From NCBI GenBank assembly GCA_902789735.1, contig CADAOZ010000011.1:1-64000 (forward strand): DNA of 64,000 nt, given 5' to 3'. Position numbers and translations under genes: made by a program. Below, in pieces: positions 8,647 through 18,368 of this stretch (position 1 is its first letter; each line of letters begins with the position of its first letter). The notes under the pieces were generated by a model, which was not told where the DNA came from, made no database searches, and saw nothing but the letters and a program-made list of their open reading frames with translations. This DNA comes from an uncultured Lachnospiraceae bacterium (GTDB taxonomy: Bacteria; Bacillota; Clostridia; Lachnospirales; Lachnospiraceae).

Positions 8647-8679
8647 ATTCGCGGGGCCTGTGCGAACAGCCCCGCGAAT
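8647..8679 (+). promoter_or_regulatory. Hairpin between frr and uppS
   Basis: ATTCGCGGGG (8647-8656) pairs perfectly with CCCCGCGAAT (8670-8679) around a 13-nt loop, followed by GTTTCAT. The T-tract is poor, so partial termination or an mRNA processing or stability element is more likely than full termination. Confidence 0.5.
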
Positions 8680-8713
8680 GTTTCATAAATAGATAGAACA
8701 GGTGGAGTGATCG

Positions 8714-9430
8714 ATGGATAATGTGAGAAAAATTCCGCAGCACGTGGCAATCATTATGGACGGCAACGGCCGCTGGGCCAAAAAGAGAGGACTGCCCAGG
8801 ACCATGGGACATGCCCAGGGGGCAAGGGTGGTCGAGCAGATCCTGGAGGACGCGGATCATATGGGAATCCGCTATCTGACCGTGTACGCTTTTTCAACGG
8901 AGAACTGGACCCGGCCCGATTCCGAAGTCAAAGCCCTGATGAATCTGCTCAGGACTTATATGAAGACCAGTCTGGCCAAGTGCGCCAAAAACAATGTCCG
9001 CATCCGTGTGATCGGTGACAAGAGCCGCCTGGACGAGGACCTGCAGGCTTCGATCGCCCATCTGGAGCACGAGACCCGTACGAATACCGGCATCTCTTTC
9101 CAGATTGCCATTAACTATGGTTCCAGGGACGAGATGGTCCGCGGAATCCGGAAGATCGCCGCAAAGGCGGCCGCCGGCCAGATCAGCCCCGAACAGATTG
9201 ATGAGGAAATGTTCAGTGACAGCCTGGATACGGCCGGCCTGCCCGATCCCGATCTGCTGATCCGGACCTGCGGCGAAGAGCGGATCTCCAATTTCCTCAT
9301 GTGGCAGATCGCTTATTCCGAACTGTATTTCACGCCTGTAGCCTGGCCTGATTTCAACAAGGCGGAGCTTGAAAAGGCCGTGGACGCTTATAACAGCAGG
9401 GAGCGGAGATTCGGCGGACTGGTCAACTGA
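8714..9430 (+). CDS. uppS: Isoprenyl transferase (undecaprenyl diphosphate synthase)
   Basis: This cis-prenyltransferase of 238 residues makes the C55 lipid carrier for peptidoglycan and teichoic acid precursors. Signatures are IIMDGNGRWAKKRGLPRTMGH (catalytic Asp at about residue 16), YLTVYAFSTENWTRP, and RTCGEERISNFLMWQIAYSE, in which the usual RTSGE serine is cysteine. It sits in its normal place between frr and cdsA, with GGTGGAG before the ATG. Confidence 0.97.
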   Translation: MDNVRKIPQHVAIIMDGNGRWAKKRGLPRTMGHAQGARVVEQILEDADHMGIRYLTVYAFSTENWTRPDSEVKALMNLLRTYMKTSLAKCAKNNVRIRVIGDKSRLDEDLQASIAHLEHETRTNTGISFQIAINYGSRDEMVRGIRKIAAKAAAGQISPEQIDEEMFSDSLDTAGLPDPDLLIRTCGEERISNFLMWQIAYSELYFTPVAWPDFNKAELEKAVDAYNSRERRFGGLVN

Positions 9431-9456
9431 AGACGGACAGGAAGGGATAAATTCAG

Positions 9457-10317
9457 ATGAAAACAAGAGTTATCAGCGGGTTTTTTATTGCAGTATTGAT
9501 CGTTGTTCTGGGAATTCTGGGTTCTGCCCCCCTGGGGATCGCCCTGATGATCTGCGCGGTCATCGGCTATCAGGAACTGATGAAGGCCTGCACGGTCCTG
9601 AAGAAAAAGGAAAGCGGCAATATACTGGTCACGGCAGGCTATATAGGCACCGTCCTGTATTACGGAGCCCTGACCGTATGTCCCTTTGTTTACCGGGACA
9701 GCAGTCTGACCGAACATATGGATTTCTGGTCGGGACTGGTGATCGCCGCCTTTTTCCTGGCGACCATGTCCATCTATGTGCTGACATTCCCCAAATTTGA
9801 AAGCCAGCAGGTCATCACTTCCGTATTCGGTTTTATATACTGCCCGGTCATGCTGATCTATGTATACAGAGCCAGAGTCTCTTTCGGCGTTTACGGTATT
9901 TTTGTGTATGCCCTGATCTTTGTCTGTTCTTCGGTCTGCGATGTTTTTGCCTATTTTGTGGGCAGGGCCCTGGGACGGCATAAGATGGCGCCGGTCCTCA
10001 GTCCCAAAAAGACCATTGAAGGCGCGGTCGGCGGCGTTGCAGGTTCCACCCTGGTCAGCTGGCTGCTGTCCCTGGCCCTGAGCGCCCTCTATCCCCAGAT
10101 GCACCTGCAGCTGGAATTCATCCTGCTGGGCATCTGCGGCGGCCTGATCTCCATGATCGGTGATCTGGCAGCTTCTGCCATCAAACGCAGTCACAACATT
10201 AAGGATTACGGTCATCTGATTCCCGGACACGGCGGAATCATGGATCGTTTTGACAGTATTATTTTTACAGCGCCGGTCATCTATTATCTGGCCGTGCTGC
10301 TGATCGGTAAGGTATGA
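9457..10317 (+). CDS. cdsA: Phosphatidate cytidylyltransferase
   Basis: This 286-residue integral membrane enzyme makes CDP-diacylglycerol from phosphatidic acid and CTP. It has about eight hydrophobic segments and the C-terminal family signature SAIKRSHNIKDYGHLIPGHG followed by GIMDRFDS. Its stop overlaps the rseP start by 4 bp (ATGA), showing translational coupling. In most Firmicutes dxr lies between cdsA and rseP; here it is absent. Confidence 0.97.
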   Translation: MKTRVISGFFIAVLIVVLGILGSAPLGIALMICAVIGYQELMKACTVLKKKESGNILVTAGYIGTVLYYGALTVCPFVYRDSSLTEHMDFWSGLVIAAFFLATMSIYVLTFPKFESQQVITSVFGFIYCPVMLIYVYRARVSFGVYGIFVYALIFVCSSVCDVFAYFVGRALGRHKMAPVLSPKKTIEGAVGGVAGSTLVSWLLSLALSALYPQMHLQLEFILLGICGGLISMIGDLAASAIKRSHNIKDYGHLIPGHGGIMDRFDSIIFTAPVIYYLAVLLIGKV

Positions 10318-11372
10318 TTATCAGTGTTTTAATATTTCTGATCATTTTCAGTATAATTGTTGTTTCCCATGAGTTCGGCCATTTTGCCCTGGCCAGGCGG
10401 AACGGGATCCGGGTCAATGAGTTTACCATCGGCATGGGGCCCGCCCTGGTCCAGCACCAGATCGGCGAGACAGATTTCTGTATCCGGGCTCTGCCCATCG
10501 GCGGCGCCTGTGTCTTTGACGGCATGAACGGGCTGGAGCAGGAAGAGGAAGCCGAGCTGGACGCTCATTCTTTTCCCAGGGCCAGCGTTTCAGCCAGGAT
10601 CGCCACAGTGGCGGCCGGGCCCATATTTAACTTCCTGCTGGGCTTTGTCTTATCCCTGATTGTGGTCGCTTTTTCCGGTACGGATCTGCCGGTCATCCAG
10701 GAGGTCATGGAGGATTCCGCGGCCATGGAGGCGGGACTGGAATCCGGTGACGTGATCACAAAGATCAACGGGGAGAGCATCCACCTCTACCGGGAAGTCG
10801 CCCTGATCTCGTCCATGAACCACGGGGCGCCGCTGACCATCACTTACAGGCGGGACGGGGTCAAAGATACCGTGACCATCCATCCCAGGTTCGATGAAGA
10901 GGCCGGCCGCTATTATATCGGGATCATCGGCGGCGGAGAATACCACGAATGCACGGCGCTGGAAGTCTTTCCCTATGCCGGATATGAGACCATTTACTGG
11001 TTCAAGGCAACGGTCAAATCCCTGGCCAATATGGTCGGGGGCCAGTTCTCCAAAGATGACATATCAGGACCTGTCGGCATCGTCAAAGTCGTGGATGATA
11101 CCTATGAGGAAGTCAATCCCTACGGCCTGAGCGCCATCATCCTGACCTTCATGAGCCTGGCGACTCTGCTGACCGTCAATCTGGGCGTAGTCAATCTGCT
11201 CCCCATACCGGCCCTGGACGGAGGACGCCTGGTATTCCTGATCATTGAAGCGGTCCGGGGCAAACCGGTCCCGCCTGAAAAGGAAGGCATTGTCCATCTG
11301 ATCGGCATCATCCTGCTGATGATCCTGATGGTCTTTGTCCTCTTTAACGATATCTCACGCTTCTTCCGTTAA
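10314..11372 (+). CDS. rseP: RIP metalloprotease RseP (site-2 protease)
   Basis: This 352-residue intramembrane zinc protease cleaves anti-sigma factors and signal-peptide remnants. The zinc motif HEFGH lies in the first membrane helix (residues 19-23). A single PDZ domain follows (about 120-190, beginning PVIQEVMEDSAAMEAGLESG). The second catalytic motif NLLPIPALDGGRL is near residue 290, and further membrane segments lie at the C-terminus. The start overlaps the cdsA stop. Confidence 0.96.
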   Translation: MIISVLIFLIIFSIIVVSHEFGHFALARRNGIRVNEFTIGMGPALVQHQIGETDFCIRALPIGGACVFDGMNGLEQEEEAELDAHSFPRASVSARIATVAAGPIFNFLLGFVLSLIVVAFSGTDLPVIQEVMEDSAAMEAGLESGDVITKINGESIHLYREVALISSMNHGAPLTITYRRDGVKDTVTIHPRFDEEAGRYYIGIIGGGEYHECTALEVFPYAGYETIYWFKATVKSLANMVGGQFSKDDISGPVGIVKVVDDTYEEVNPYGLSAIILTFMSLATLLTVNLGVVNLLPIPALDGGRLVFLIIEAVRGKPVPPEKEGIVHLIGIILLMILMVFVLFNDISRFFR

Positions 11373-11436
11373 GCGGATCCATGCGTATTACACAAGTACA
11401 TTGCGGCAGGCCGGGCCTGCCCGAACGGAGGTAAAA

Positions 11437-12498
11437 ATGGCTTACAGAGATCATACAAAAGTGGTGCAGATCGGTGACCGTAAGATCGGAGGCGGCAATC
11501 CGATCCTGATCCAGTCCATGACCAATACCCCTACCGAGGACGTGGAGGCCACAGTGGCCCAGATCCACAGGCTGGAGGAAGCGGGCTGTGAGATCATCCG
11601 CTGTACCTGTCCTACCGACCAGGCGGCGGCCGCGATCGGCCAGATCCGCAGACAGATCTCCATCCCCCTGGTAGCGGATATCCATTTCGATTACAGGATG
11701 GCCATCGCGGCCATGGAGAACGGGGCGGACAAGATCCGCATCAATCCCGGCAATATCGGCGGAAAGGACCGGATCATGGAGGTCGTCCGCTGCGCGAAAG
11801 AGCGCAATATCCCTATCCGTGTCGGCGTCAACAGCGGTTCCCTGGAGAAGGAGCTGGTGGAGAAATATCACGGCGTCACAGCGGAAGGCATTGTGGAAAG
11901 CGCCCTGGACAAGGTGGGCATGATCGAGGACTGCGGTTATGACAATATCGTCATTTCCATCAAATCCTCGGATGTCCTTATGTGCATCCGTGCCCATGAA
12001 GTGCTGGCGCAGAAGAGCCGCTATCCCCTGCATGTAGGTATTACAGAGGCAGGCACTCTTTTATCCGGCAACATCAAATCTGCCGTTGGAATCGGCAACA
12101 TTCTTTATCAGGGCATCGGCGATACCATCCGCGTCTCTCTGACCGGCGATCCGGTGGAAGAAGTCAAATCCGCCAAGCTGATCCTGCGCAGCCTTGGCCT
12201 GCGTACCGGCGGCATTGACGTTGTATCCTGCCCCACCTGCGGCCGGACCAAAATCGACCTGATCGGCCTTGCCAACAAAGTGGAAAATATGGTACAGTCC
12301 TATCCTCTGAACATTCGCGTGGCTGTCATGGGCTGCGCGGTCAACGGCCCCGGTGAGGCCAGGGAAGCGGATATCGGTATTGCGGGCGGCGTCGGCGTCG
12401 GCCTGCTGATCAAAAAAGGAGAGATCGTCCGCAGGATGCCGGAAGAAGAACTTCTGGATGCCCTCCGTTATGAGCTGGATCACTGGAACGAGAACTGA
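11437..12498 (+). CDS. ispG: 4-hydroxy-3-methylbut-2-en-1-yl diphosphate synthase (flavodoxin)
   Basis: This 353-residue iron-sulfur enzyme of the MEP isoprenoid pathway converts MEcPP to HMBPP. Family features are the N-terminal TIM barrel (ILIQSMTNTPTEDV, VADIHFDYRMA, KIRINPGNIG) and the C-terminal cluster-binding cysteines in CPTCGRTKID and MGCAVNGPGEAREADIG. The frame extends upstream to 11335, overlapping rseP. The ATG at 11437 follows CGGAGG and matches the family N-terminus, so I use it. Its presence shows that the organism runs the MEP route, so dxr must be elsewhere. Confidence 0.97.
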   Translation: MAYRDHTKVVQIGDRKIGGGNPILIQSMTNTPTEDVEATVAQIHRLEEAGCEIIRCTCPTDQAAAAIGQIRRQISIPLVADIHFDYRMAIAAMENGADKIRINPGNIGGKDRIMEVVRCAKERNIPIRVGVNSGSLEKELVEKYHGVTAEGIVESALDKVGMIEDCGYDNIVISIKSSDVLMCIRAHEVLAQKSRYPLHVGITEAGTLLSGNIKSAVGIGNILYQGIGDTIRVSLTGDPVEEVKSAKLILRSLGLRTGGIDVVSCPTCGRTKIDLIGLANKVENMVQSYPLNIRVAVMGCAVNGPGEAREADIGIAGGVGVGLLIKKGEIVRRMPEEELLDALRYELDHWNEN

Positions 12499-12512
12499 CA
12501 GGAAGGAAATGG

Positions 12513-15500
12513 ATGAGCAAACCTTTTTTTGAGGTGTTCCCCACATTAAAAGTACAGAAAGATTTAAAATCCTTTTTTGAGGAGACCCGGGTCGAGCGGC
12601 TGACGTCCAACCATGAGCGGACCAGGCTCAAAGTCAGCCTTCGCTCGGACCACCTGATCCACAAAAGCAGGATCTACCGTATGCAGGATGAAATTTCCGG
12701 ACAGCTGTTTACGGAACGCAGGGTCCAGGTCTATCTGGATGAGCATTTCGACCTGTCCGCCCAGTATACGCCCCGGCAGCTGATGGAGACCTATTTTGAC
12801 TCTCTGGTCTGTGAGGTCTCCAGCTTTTCGCCTGTCATGGGCAAATTCCTGCGGGATTCCGAGATTTCCTATCCGGAGGATCAGGAGATCCGGATTACCA
12901 TGGAGGATTCCTGCCTGAGCCAGCAGATGTATGAGAAACTGGAAGAGGCTCTGGACAGGATCTTCCGGGACCGCTGCGGCGTGCCCGCCAGGATCAATAT
13001 CCGTCTGGAAAAGAGGGAAAAGAAAAAGGACAGAAGAACAGCCGGGGCAGAGACCCGGCTTTTTGGCGTACCTGTTTCCGACGCTGCCGGACCGGCAGGC
13101 GCGGTCTCCGCGGCAGTCAGCTCGTCCGGAAACGGCAGTGGCATGTCCGGACAGGAAGCGCCCGCGGCAGCGGAGCCCATGCCCTGGGAGGATGGGCCTG
13201 CGCCGGCAGCCGCGAATGGTAATGCAGCCGGGAATGGCAATGCGGCCGGGAATGGAATGGCAGCGGCGAATGGAGCGGCAGCTGCGGGCCGGACCGCCAA
13301 AACGGCTGATCGCGGCACTAAGAGCGCGGACGCCGCGGCGCAGGGAGCCGGGGGACGCAGGCTGGATTTCCGCAAACGGGAGAGCAAGTATACGGCAGAC
13401 CGCCGGAATGGCAGGAACGGCCGGAATGAGAAGCGGGGCAAGAGGATCAAATTCTCGAACCACCCTGACCTCATCTATGGCAGGGAAGTCAATGAGGCTG
13501 CCATTCAGATCGTGGACCTGATCGGTGAGAACCAGGAAGTGGTCCTGCGCGGCCAGATCCTGAATGTGGACTTCCGGGAGATCCGGGGGGAAAGGAATAT
13601 CGTCAAATTCTGTCTGACCGATTTTACGGACAGCATTTACTGCAAGATCTTTATTGCCAATGAATTTGTCGGGGAGATTAAGGACGCCATTAAAAAGGGT
13701 GCCTTTGTTAAAGTTAAGGGCGTGACCCAGCAGGATACCTTCGAGCATGAACTGACCATCGGATCCGTGGCCGGCATCATGTCCATCCCTTCCTTTGTGG
13801 AAAAGCGCAGGGACACCGCCGAAGAGAAGCGGGTCGAACTGCATCTGCACACCAAAATGAGCGATATGGACGGCGTATCGGAATGCAAAGACCTGGTAAA
13901 GCGGGCCTACGCCTGGGGTATGCCGGCCATCGCCATTACCGATCACGGCAATGTCCAGTCGTTCCCGGACGCCAACCATGTCCGGGAAGATCTGTTGTCC
14001 GCCGAAAACAAAAAGCGGAAAGAGGCAGGGCTGCCTCCTGTCGATCCGCAGAAATTCTTCAAAGTTATCTACGGCGTGGAATGCTACCTGGTGGATGACC
14101 TGAAACGCAGTGTGACCTATGGCAGTCATGAGTGCCCGGAGGATACGCTGTCAGGCCATAATTATGTGGTGTTCGATCTGGAGACCACCGGTTTCTCACC
14201 TGTGAAGAATAAGATCATAGAAATCGGCGCTGTCAAGATCGAGAACGGCCAGATCACGGACCGGTTCTCGGAGTTTGTCAATCCGCAGATACCGATCCCC
14301 TACAGGATCACCCAGCTGACCAGCATCCGTGACGATATGGTCATCAAGGCCGACCCGATCGAAAAGGTCCTGCCCAGGTTCCTGGAATTCTGCAGGGGCT
14401 TTGTCCTGGTCGGTCACAATGTCGGTTTCGATATAGGATTCATCGATGAGAACGCCCGCCAGCAGGGCCTGGAGTCGGATTTTACCACCATTGATACGGA
14501 GCAGATCGCCAGAGTTCTTCTGCCCGGCCACGCCCGGTATACCCTGGACGCGGTGGCCAAACAGCTGAATGTAAATCTGGGCTTCCATCACCGGGCGGTC
14601 GATGACGCGGAATGCACGGCGGGTATTTTCTTTAAGGAAACGCAGATGCTGCAGGACCGGGAGATTGAAAGCTATCGCGACATCAATGCCCTCAGCGACA
14701 GCAATCCGGAGCTGGTCAAGCGCCTGCACCCCTATCATTGTGTCCTGCTGGCCAAAAATGATACGGGCAAGGTCAACCTGTACCGGATGATCAGCGACTC
14801 CCACCTCAAATATTTCTTTAAAAAGCCCAGGATTCCCAAGAGCGAGCTGATCAGACACCGGGAAGGCATCCTGGTGGGCAGTGCCTGTGTGGCCGGCGAA
14901 CTGTTCCAGGCGGTCCTGGAGCAGCGGTCTCCGGAACGGATCGCGAAGATCGTGGAATTCTATGACTATCTGGAGATCCAGCCCAGAGGCAACAATGCCT
15001 TCCTGCTGGAGGAAAAATCCAGAAAACGCTATCCCGAGATCCAGACCATGGAGGACGTACTGGACTTGAACCGCCAGATCGTCCGTCTGGGCGAGGAATT
15101 CAACAAGCCGGTGGTGGCGACGGGAGACGTCCACTTCATGGATCCCGAGGACGAGATTTACAGGACCATCATTCAGGACGGCATGGGCATGAACCAGGAA
15201 GAGGACCCTGCCCCCCTGTACTTCCATACAACGGATGAGATGCTGGAGGAATTCTCCTATCTGGGCGCCCGCAAGGCCCGGGAAGTGGTCATCGACAATA
15301 CCCGCAGGATCGCGGATATGATCGAAGTCCTGTCCCCGGTCCGGCCGGACAAGTGCGCCCCTGTCATCCCTCACAGCGATGAGACCCTGCGGCAGATCTG
15401 CTATGACAAGGCACACAGCATGTACGGGAATCCCCTTCCGCCCATAGTAGAAGAAAGGCTGAAAAGGGAGCTCAACTCCATTATCAGCAACGGCTATTCG

Positions 15501-17252
15501 GTCATGTACATCATTGCCCAGAAGCTGGTATGGAAATCGGTCGAGGACGGCTATCTGGTCGGCTCCCGCGGATCGGTCGGTTCCTCTTTTGTGGCCACTA
15601 TGTCGGGCATCACGGAGGTCAATCCCCTGGCGCCCCATTATTACTGTACGGAATGTCATTACACGGACTTCGACAGTCCCGAGGTCCTGGCCTATCAGGG
15701 CAAATGCGGCATTGACATGCCCCGTAAAATGTGCCCCAGATGCGGCGCGGAACTTAAAAAGGACGGCTTTGACATTCCCTTCGAGACCTTCCTGGGATTC
15801 AAGGGCGACAAGGAGCCGGATATTGACCTGAACTTCTCAGGTGAGTACCAGAGTAAGGCCCATAAATACACGGAAGTTATTTTCGGCCACGGCCAGACTT
15901 TTAAGGCCGGCACCATCGCGACGGTAGCGGACAAAACAGCCTACGGGTATGTAAAGAACTACTTTGAGCGGAAGGAGATCCATAAACGCAACAGCGAGAT
16001 CGAACGGCTCCTGCAGGGCTGTACCGGCATCCGCAGGTCCACGGGCCAGCATCCGGGCGGTATCGTAGTCCTGCCCCTGGGCGAGGAGATCAATACCTTT
16101 ACGCCCGTCCAGCATCCGGCCAACGATATGACGACGGACATAATCACGACCCATTTTGACTACCATTCCATCGACCATAACCTGCTCAAGCTGGACATTC
16201 TGGGACACGATGATCCCACCATGGTCCGTATGCTGCAGGACCTGACCGGCATCGATCCCCTGACCATTCCCCTGGATGACCCGGAGACCATGAGTATCTT
16301 TTCATCGACGGAAGCACTGGGCATTACGACGGAGCAGAACGGCGGCATTGACGTCGGCTCCCTGGGCGTGCCGGAATTCGGTACTAAATTTGTTATGGGC
16401 ATGCTGGATGATACCCGGCCGACCACCATGTCGGAACTGGTCAGGATCTCCGGCCTGTCCCATGGTACAGACGTATGGCTGGGCAACGCCCAGACTCTGA
16501 TCCAGGAAGGCAAGGCGACCCTGTCGACAGCGATCTGTACAAGAGACGATATCATGTCTTACCTGATCGCCATGGGCGTGGAGAAATCCATGGCCTTCAA
16601 GACCATGGAATCTGTCCGTAAGGGCAAAGGCCTCAAGCCGGAGATGCGGGAAGCCATGGAAGCGGCAGGCGTGCCCCAGTGGTATATTGATTCCTGCCTT
16701 AAGATCAAATACATGTTCCCCCGGGCCCACGCGGCAGCTTATGTCATGATGGCCCTGCGGATCGCCTACTGCAAAGTCCACCATCCCCTGGCCTACTACG
16801 CGGCTTATTTCAGTATCCGCGCCAACGCATTTTCCTATGAGCTGATGTGCCAGGGACAGGAGCACCTGCTGGAGGAATTTGAGCGTCTGAAGAAACTGGA
16901 AAAACCGACGCCCAAGGATCAGGCCACCATGGATGACATGTGCCTGGTGCGGGAATTCTACGCCCGCGGCTTCACGTTCACGCCCATTGACATCTTCCAG
17001 GCTGCCTCCCGCAGCTGCAAGATCGTGGACGGCAAGATCATGCCGGCCCTGACCAGCATCGACGGCATGGGTGAAAAAGCGGCCGACGCGGTGGTAGAGG
17101 CGGCCAAGGACGGTCCTTTCCTGTCCAGAGATGACTTCTGGAACCGGACCAAGGTGCCCAAGACCGTCGTGGAGAAAATGTTCGAGATGGGCCTGCTGGG
17201 CGACCTGCCCGAGACCAACCAGATCTCCATATTTGATTTCATGGGAATGTAA
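12513..17252 (+). CDS. polC: DNA polymerase III alpha subunit, Gram-positive PolC type
   Basis: This 1579-residue replicative polymerase has integral proofreading. Order: N-terminal domain (1-165), a low-complexity Ala/Gly/Asn linker (about 180-290), an OB fold (about 330-420), a PHP domain (ELHLHTKMSD near 447) split by a DEDDh exonuclease (VVFDLETTGF near 552), then palm and fingers (GSRGSVGSSFVATMSG; PDIDLNFSGEY; FPRAHAAAYV). A zinc knuckle (CTECHY...CPRCGAEL) is included. It ends with a clamp-binding QISIFDF. Length is above the usual 1430-1450 mainly because of the linker. Start ATG at 12513 follows AGGAAG. It closes the housekeeping run. Confidence 0.98.
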   Translation: MSKPFFEVFPTLKVQKDLKSFFEETRVERLTSNHERTRLKVSLRSDHLIHKSRIYRMQDEISGQLFTERRVQVYLDEHFDLSAQYTPRQLMETYFDSLVCEVSSFSPVMGKFLRDSEISYPEDQEIRITMEDSCLSQQMYEKLEEALDRIFRDRCGVPARINIRLEKREKKKDRRTAGAETRLFGVPVSDAAGPAGAVSAAVSSSGNGSGMSGQEAPAAAEPMPWEDGPAPAAANGNAAGNGNAAGNGMAAANGAAAAGRTAKTADRGTKSADAAAQGAGGRRLDFRKRESKYTADRRNGRNGRNEKRGKRIKFSNHPDLIYGREVNEAAIQIVDLIGENQEVVLRGQILNVDFREIRGERNIVKFCLTDFTDSIYCKIFIANEFVGEIKDAIKKGAFVKVKGVTQQDTFEHELTIGSVAGIMSIPSFVEKRRDTAEEKRVELHLHTKMSDMDGVSECKDLVKRAYAWGMPAIAITDHGNVQSFPDANHVREDLLSAENKKRKEAGLPPVDPQKFFKVIYGVECYLVDDLKRSVTYGSHECPEDTLSGHNYVVFDLETTGFSPVKNKIIEIGAVKIENGQITDRFSEFVNPQIPIPYRITQLTSIRDDMVIKADPIEKVLPRFLEFCRGFVLVGHNVGFDIGFIDENARQQGLESDFTTIDTEQIARVLLPGHARYTLDAVAKQLNVNLGFHHRAVDDAECTAGIFFKETQMLQDREIESYRDINALSDSNPELVKRLHPYHCVLLAKNDTGKVNLYRMISDSHLKYFFKKPRIPKSELIRHREGILVGSACVAGELFQAVLEQRSPERIAKIVEFYDYLEIQPRGNNAFLLEEKSRKRYPEIQTMEDVLDLNRQIVRLGEEFNKPVVATGDVHFMDPEDEIYRTIIQDGMGMNQEEDPAPLYFHTTDEMLEEFSYLGARKAREVVIDNTRRIADMIEVLSPVRPDKCAPVIPHSDETLRQICYDKAHSMYGNPLPPIVEERLKRELNSIISNGYSVMYIIAQKLVWKSVEDGYLVGSRGSVGSSFVATMSGITEVNPLAPHYYCTECHYTDFDSPEVLAYQGKCGIDMPRKMCPRCGAELKKDGFDIPFETFLGFKGDKEPDIDLNFSGEYQSKAHKYTEVIFGHGQTFKAGTIATVADKTAYGYVKNYFERKEIHKRNSEIERLLQGCTGIRRSTGQHPGGIVVLPLGEEINTFTPVQHPANDMTTDIITTHFDYHSIDHNLLKLDILGHDDPTMVRMLQDLTGIDPLTIPLDDPETMSIFSSTEALGITTEQNGGIDVGSLGVPEFGTKFVMGMLDDTRPTTMSELVRISGLSHGTDVWLGNAQTLIQEGKATLSTAICTRDDIMSYLIAMGVEKSMAFKTMESVRKGKGLKPEMREAMEAAGVPQWYIDSCLKIKYMFPRAHAAAYVMMALRIAYCKVHHPLAYYAAYFSIRANAFSYELMCQGQEHLLEEFERLKKLEKPTPKDQATMDDMCLVREFYARGFTFTPIDIFQAASRSCKIVDGKIMPALTSIDGMGEKAADAVVEAAKDGPFLSRDDFWNRTKVPKTVVEKMFEMGLLGDLPETNQISIFDFMGM
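13213..13275 (+). repeat. In-frame tandem repeat inside the polC linker
   Basis: Degenerate tandem units of about 18 bp built on GC-GGGAATGG-AATG encode AAANGNAAGNGNAAGNGMAA. They lie in the linker before the OB fold and look like in-frame slippage expansion in a region under weak constraint. Confidence 0.65.
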
Positions 17253-17261
17253 CTCTGCATT

Positions 17262-17375
17262 ATTTGTTGTCTGCCGGATGCCTGTCGGATGCCTGTCGGC
17301 ATATTGCTGGCGCGGCAGACAAAAGGCAGGAAATCTTGAAAATGTCCGCCGGGTTCAGCGAGGCGCGGCAGACAA
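17262..17375 (+). repeat. Short repeats and hairpin after polC
   Basis: GGATGCCTGTC occurs twice in tandem just past the polC stop, and GGCGCGGCAGACAAAA-like sequence occurs twice about 55 bp apart. TTGTCTGCCG (17266-17275) pairs with CGGCAGACAA (17313-17322) to form a large-loop hairpin. There is no strong T-tract on the plus strand. Confidence 0.5.
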
Positions 17376-17460
17376 AACAGGGATTTAGTATCCAATGTCT
17401 GCCATGCACCCAAAAGGCGGATTGCCAAAAAAGCAGAAAGCAGGAGAGAAGAAAGCAGCT

Positions 17461-18192
17461 ATGACAAAAGCAGCTATGACAGAGCAGTTTTCCAGGACCC
17501 GGCGTATGCTGGGGGATGAAGCGATGCAGACTCTGGCGGATTCCAGGGTCGCTGTCTTCGGGGCGGGCGGCGTCGGCGGTTATGTGCTGGAAGCCCTGGC
17601 CAGATCCGGCGTAGGCGCCATTGACGTTATTGATAATGACAGAATCTGCGAAAGCAATCTGAACCGGCAGATCCTGGCTACTTACAATACGATCGGCAGA
17701 GACAAGACGGAAGTGGCTGCCGAGAGGATCCGAAGCATCAATCCTGCCTGCAAGGTAGAGGCCAGAAACTGCTTCTATCTGCCGGAGACGGAGGATCAGT
17801 TTGACTTCTCCGCGTATGATTATGTCGTTGACGCTGTGGATACGGTGACTGCCAAGATCTCTCTGGTCATGAAGTGCCGGGAGACCGGGACCCCCATCAT
17901 TTCCTGCATGGGGACCGGCAACAAGATGAACCCTGCCATGCTGCAGGTGGCGGATATTTATAAAACTTCCGTTGATCCGCTGGCCAGAGTGATGCGCAGG
18001 GAGCTGAAGAAGAGGGGGGTAAAGAAGCTGAAAGTGGTCTATTCCACCGAAGAACCGGTCAGATCCCTGCCGGATCCGGAACAGGCTGCATCTGCCCGCA
18101 GAAGCATCCCTGCTTCTGTCGCTTTTGTCCCTTCCGTGGCAGGACTGATCATAGCTTCAGAAGTGATTAAGGATCTGATTGTGAAATCCTGA
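17461..18192 (+). CDS. ThiF/E1-like enzyme, tRNA threonylcarbamoyladenosine dehydratase (TcdA) type
   Basis: The protein has about 243 residues. The E1-like fold is clear: an adenylate-binding loop FGAGGVGGYVLEALARSGVG, DNDRICESNLNRQ, KTEVAAERI, and a second conserved block ISCMGTGNKMNPAML. TcdA activates t6A37 in tRNAs with ATP to form the cyclic ct6A. The sequence QFSRTRRMLG at the N-terminus is typical of this subfamily. The frame is open from 17395. I chose ATG 17461 because AGGAGAG lies upstream, but ATG 17476 is possible. Function by family; no neighbour confirms it. Confidence 0.88.
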   Translation: MTKAAMTEQFSRTRRMLGDEAMQTLADSRVAVFGAGGVGGYVLEALARSGVGAIDVIDNDRICESNLNRQILATYNTIGRDKTEVAAERIRSINPACKVEARNCFYLPETEDQFDFSAYDYVVDAVDTVTAKISLVMKCRETGTPIISCMGTGNKMNPAMLQVADIYKTSVDPLARVMRRELKKRGVKKLKVVYSTEEPVRSLPDPEQAASARRSIPASVAFVPSVAGLIIASEVIKDLIVKS

Positions 18193-18201
18193 ACCGGGCC
18201 T

Positions 18202-18237
18202 GCTAATTTTGGTGCTAATTTTGGTGCAAATTTTGTT
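18202..18237 (+). repeat. 12-bp tandem repeat, three copies
   Basis: GCTAATTTTGGT is repeated exactly at 18202 and 18214 and with two changes at 18226. It begins 10 bp after the stop of the TcdA-like gene, and is AT-rich against a GC-rich background. Confidence 0.8.
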
Positions 18238-18310
18238 TCAGACATTCGGCATCGAAAAACAATCTGAATCAGGCTAATAATCTGAAAATTAAAACTTTTA
18301 AAAAAAGTGC

Positions 18311-18339
18311 TTGCCTTAAGCCGGCCGCCATGATAATAT
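18311..18339 (+). promoter_or_regulatory. Promoter of the tRNA-Glu gene
   Basis: TTGCCT (18311-18316), a 17-nt GC-rich spacer and TAATAT (18334-18339) lie 30 nt before the tRNA gene. Confidence 0.7.
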
Positions 18340-18368
18340 AGACAAGTCGACAGGTGAGACACTTATAT

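Noticed and set aside
14196..15659. Long minus-strand open frame inside polC
   Set aside because: It mirrors PolC codons on the opposite strand and has no start signal or recognisable domain.
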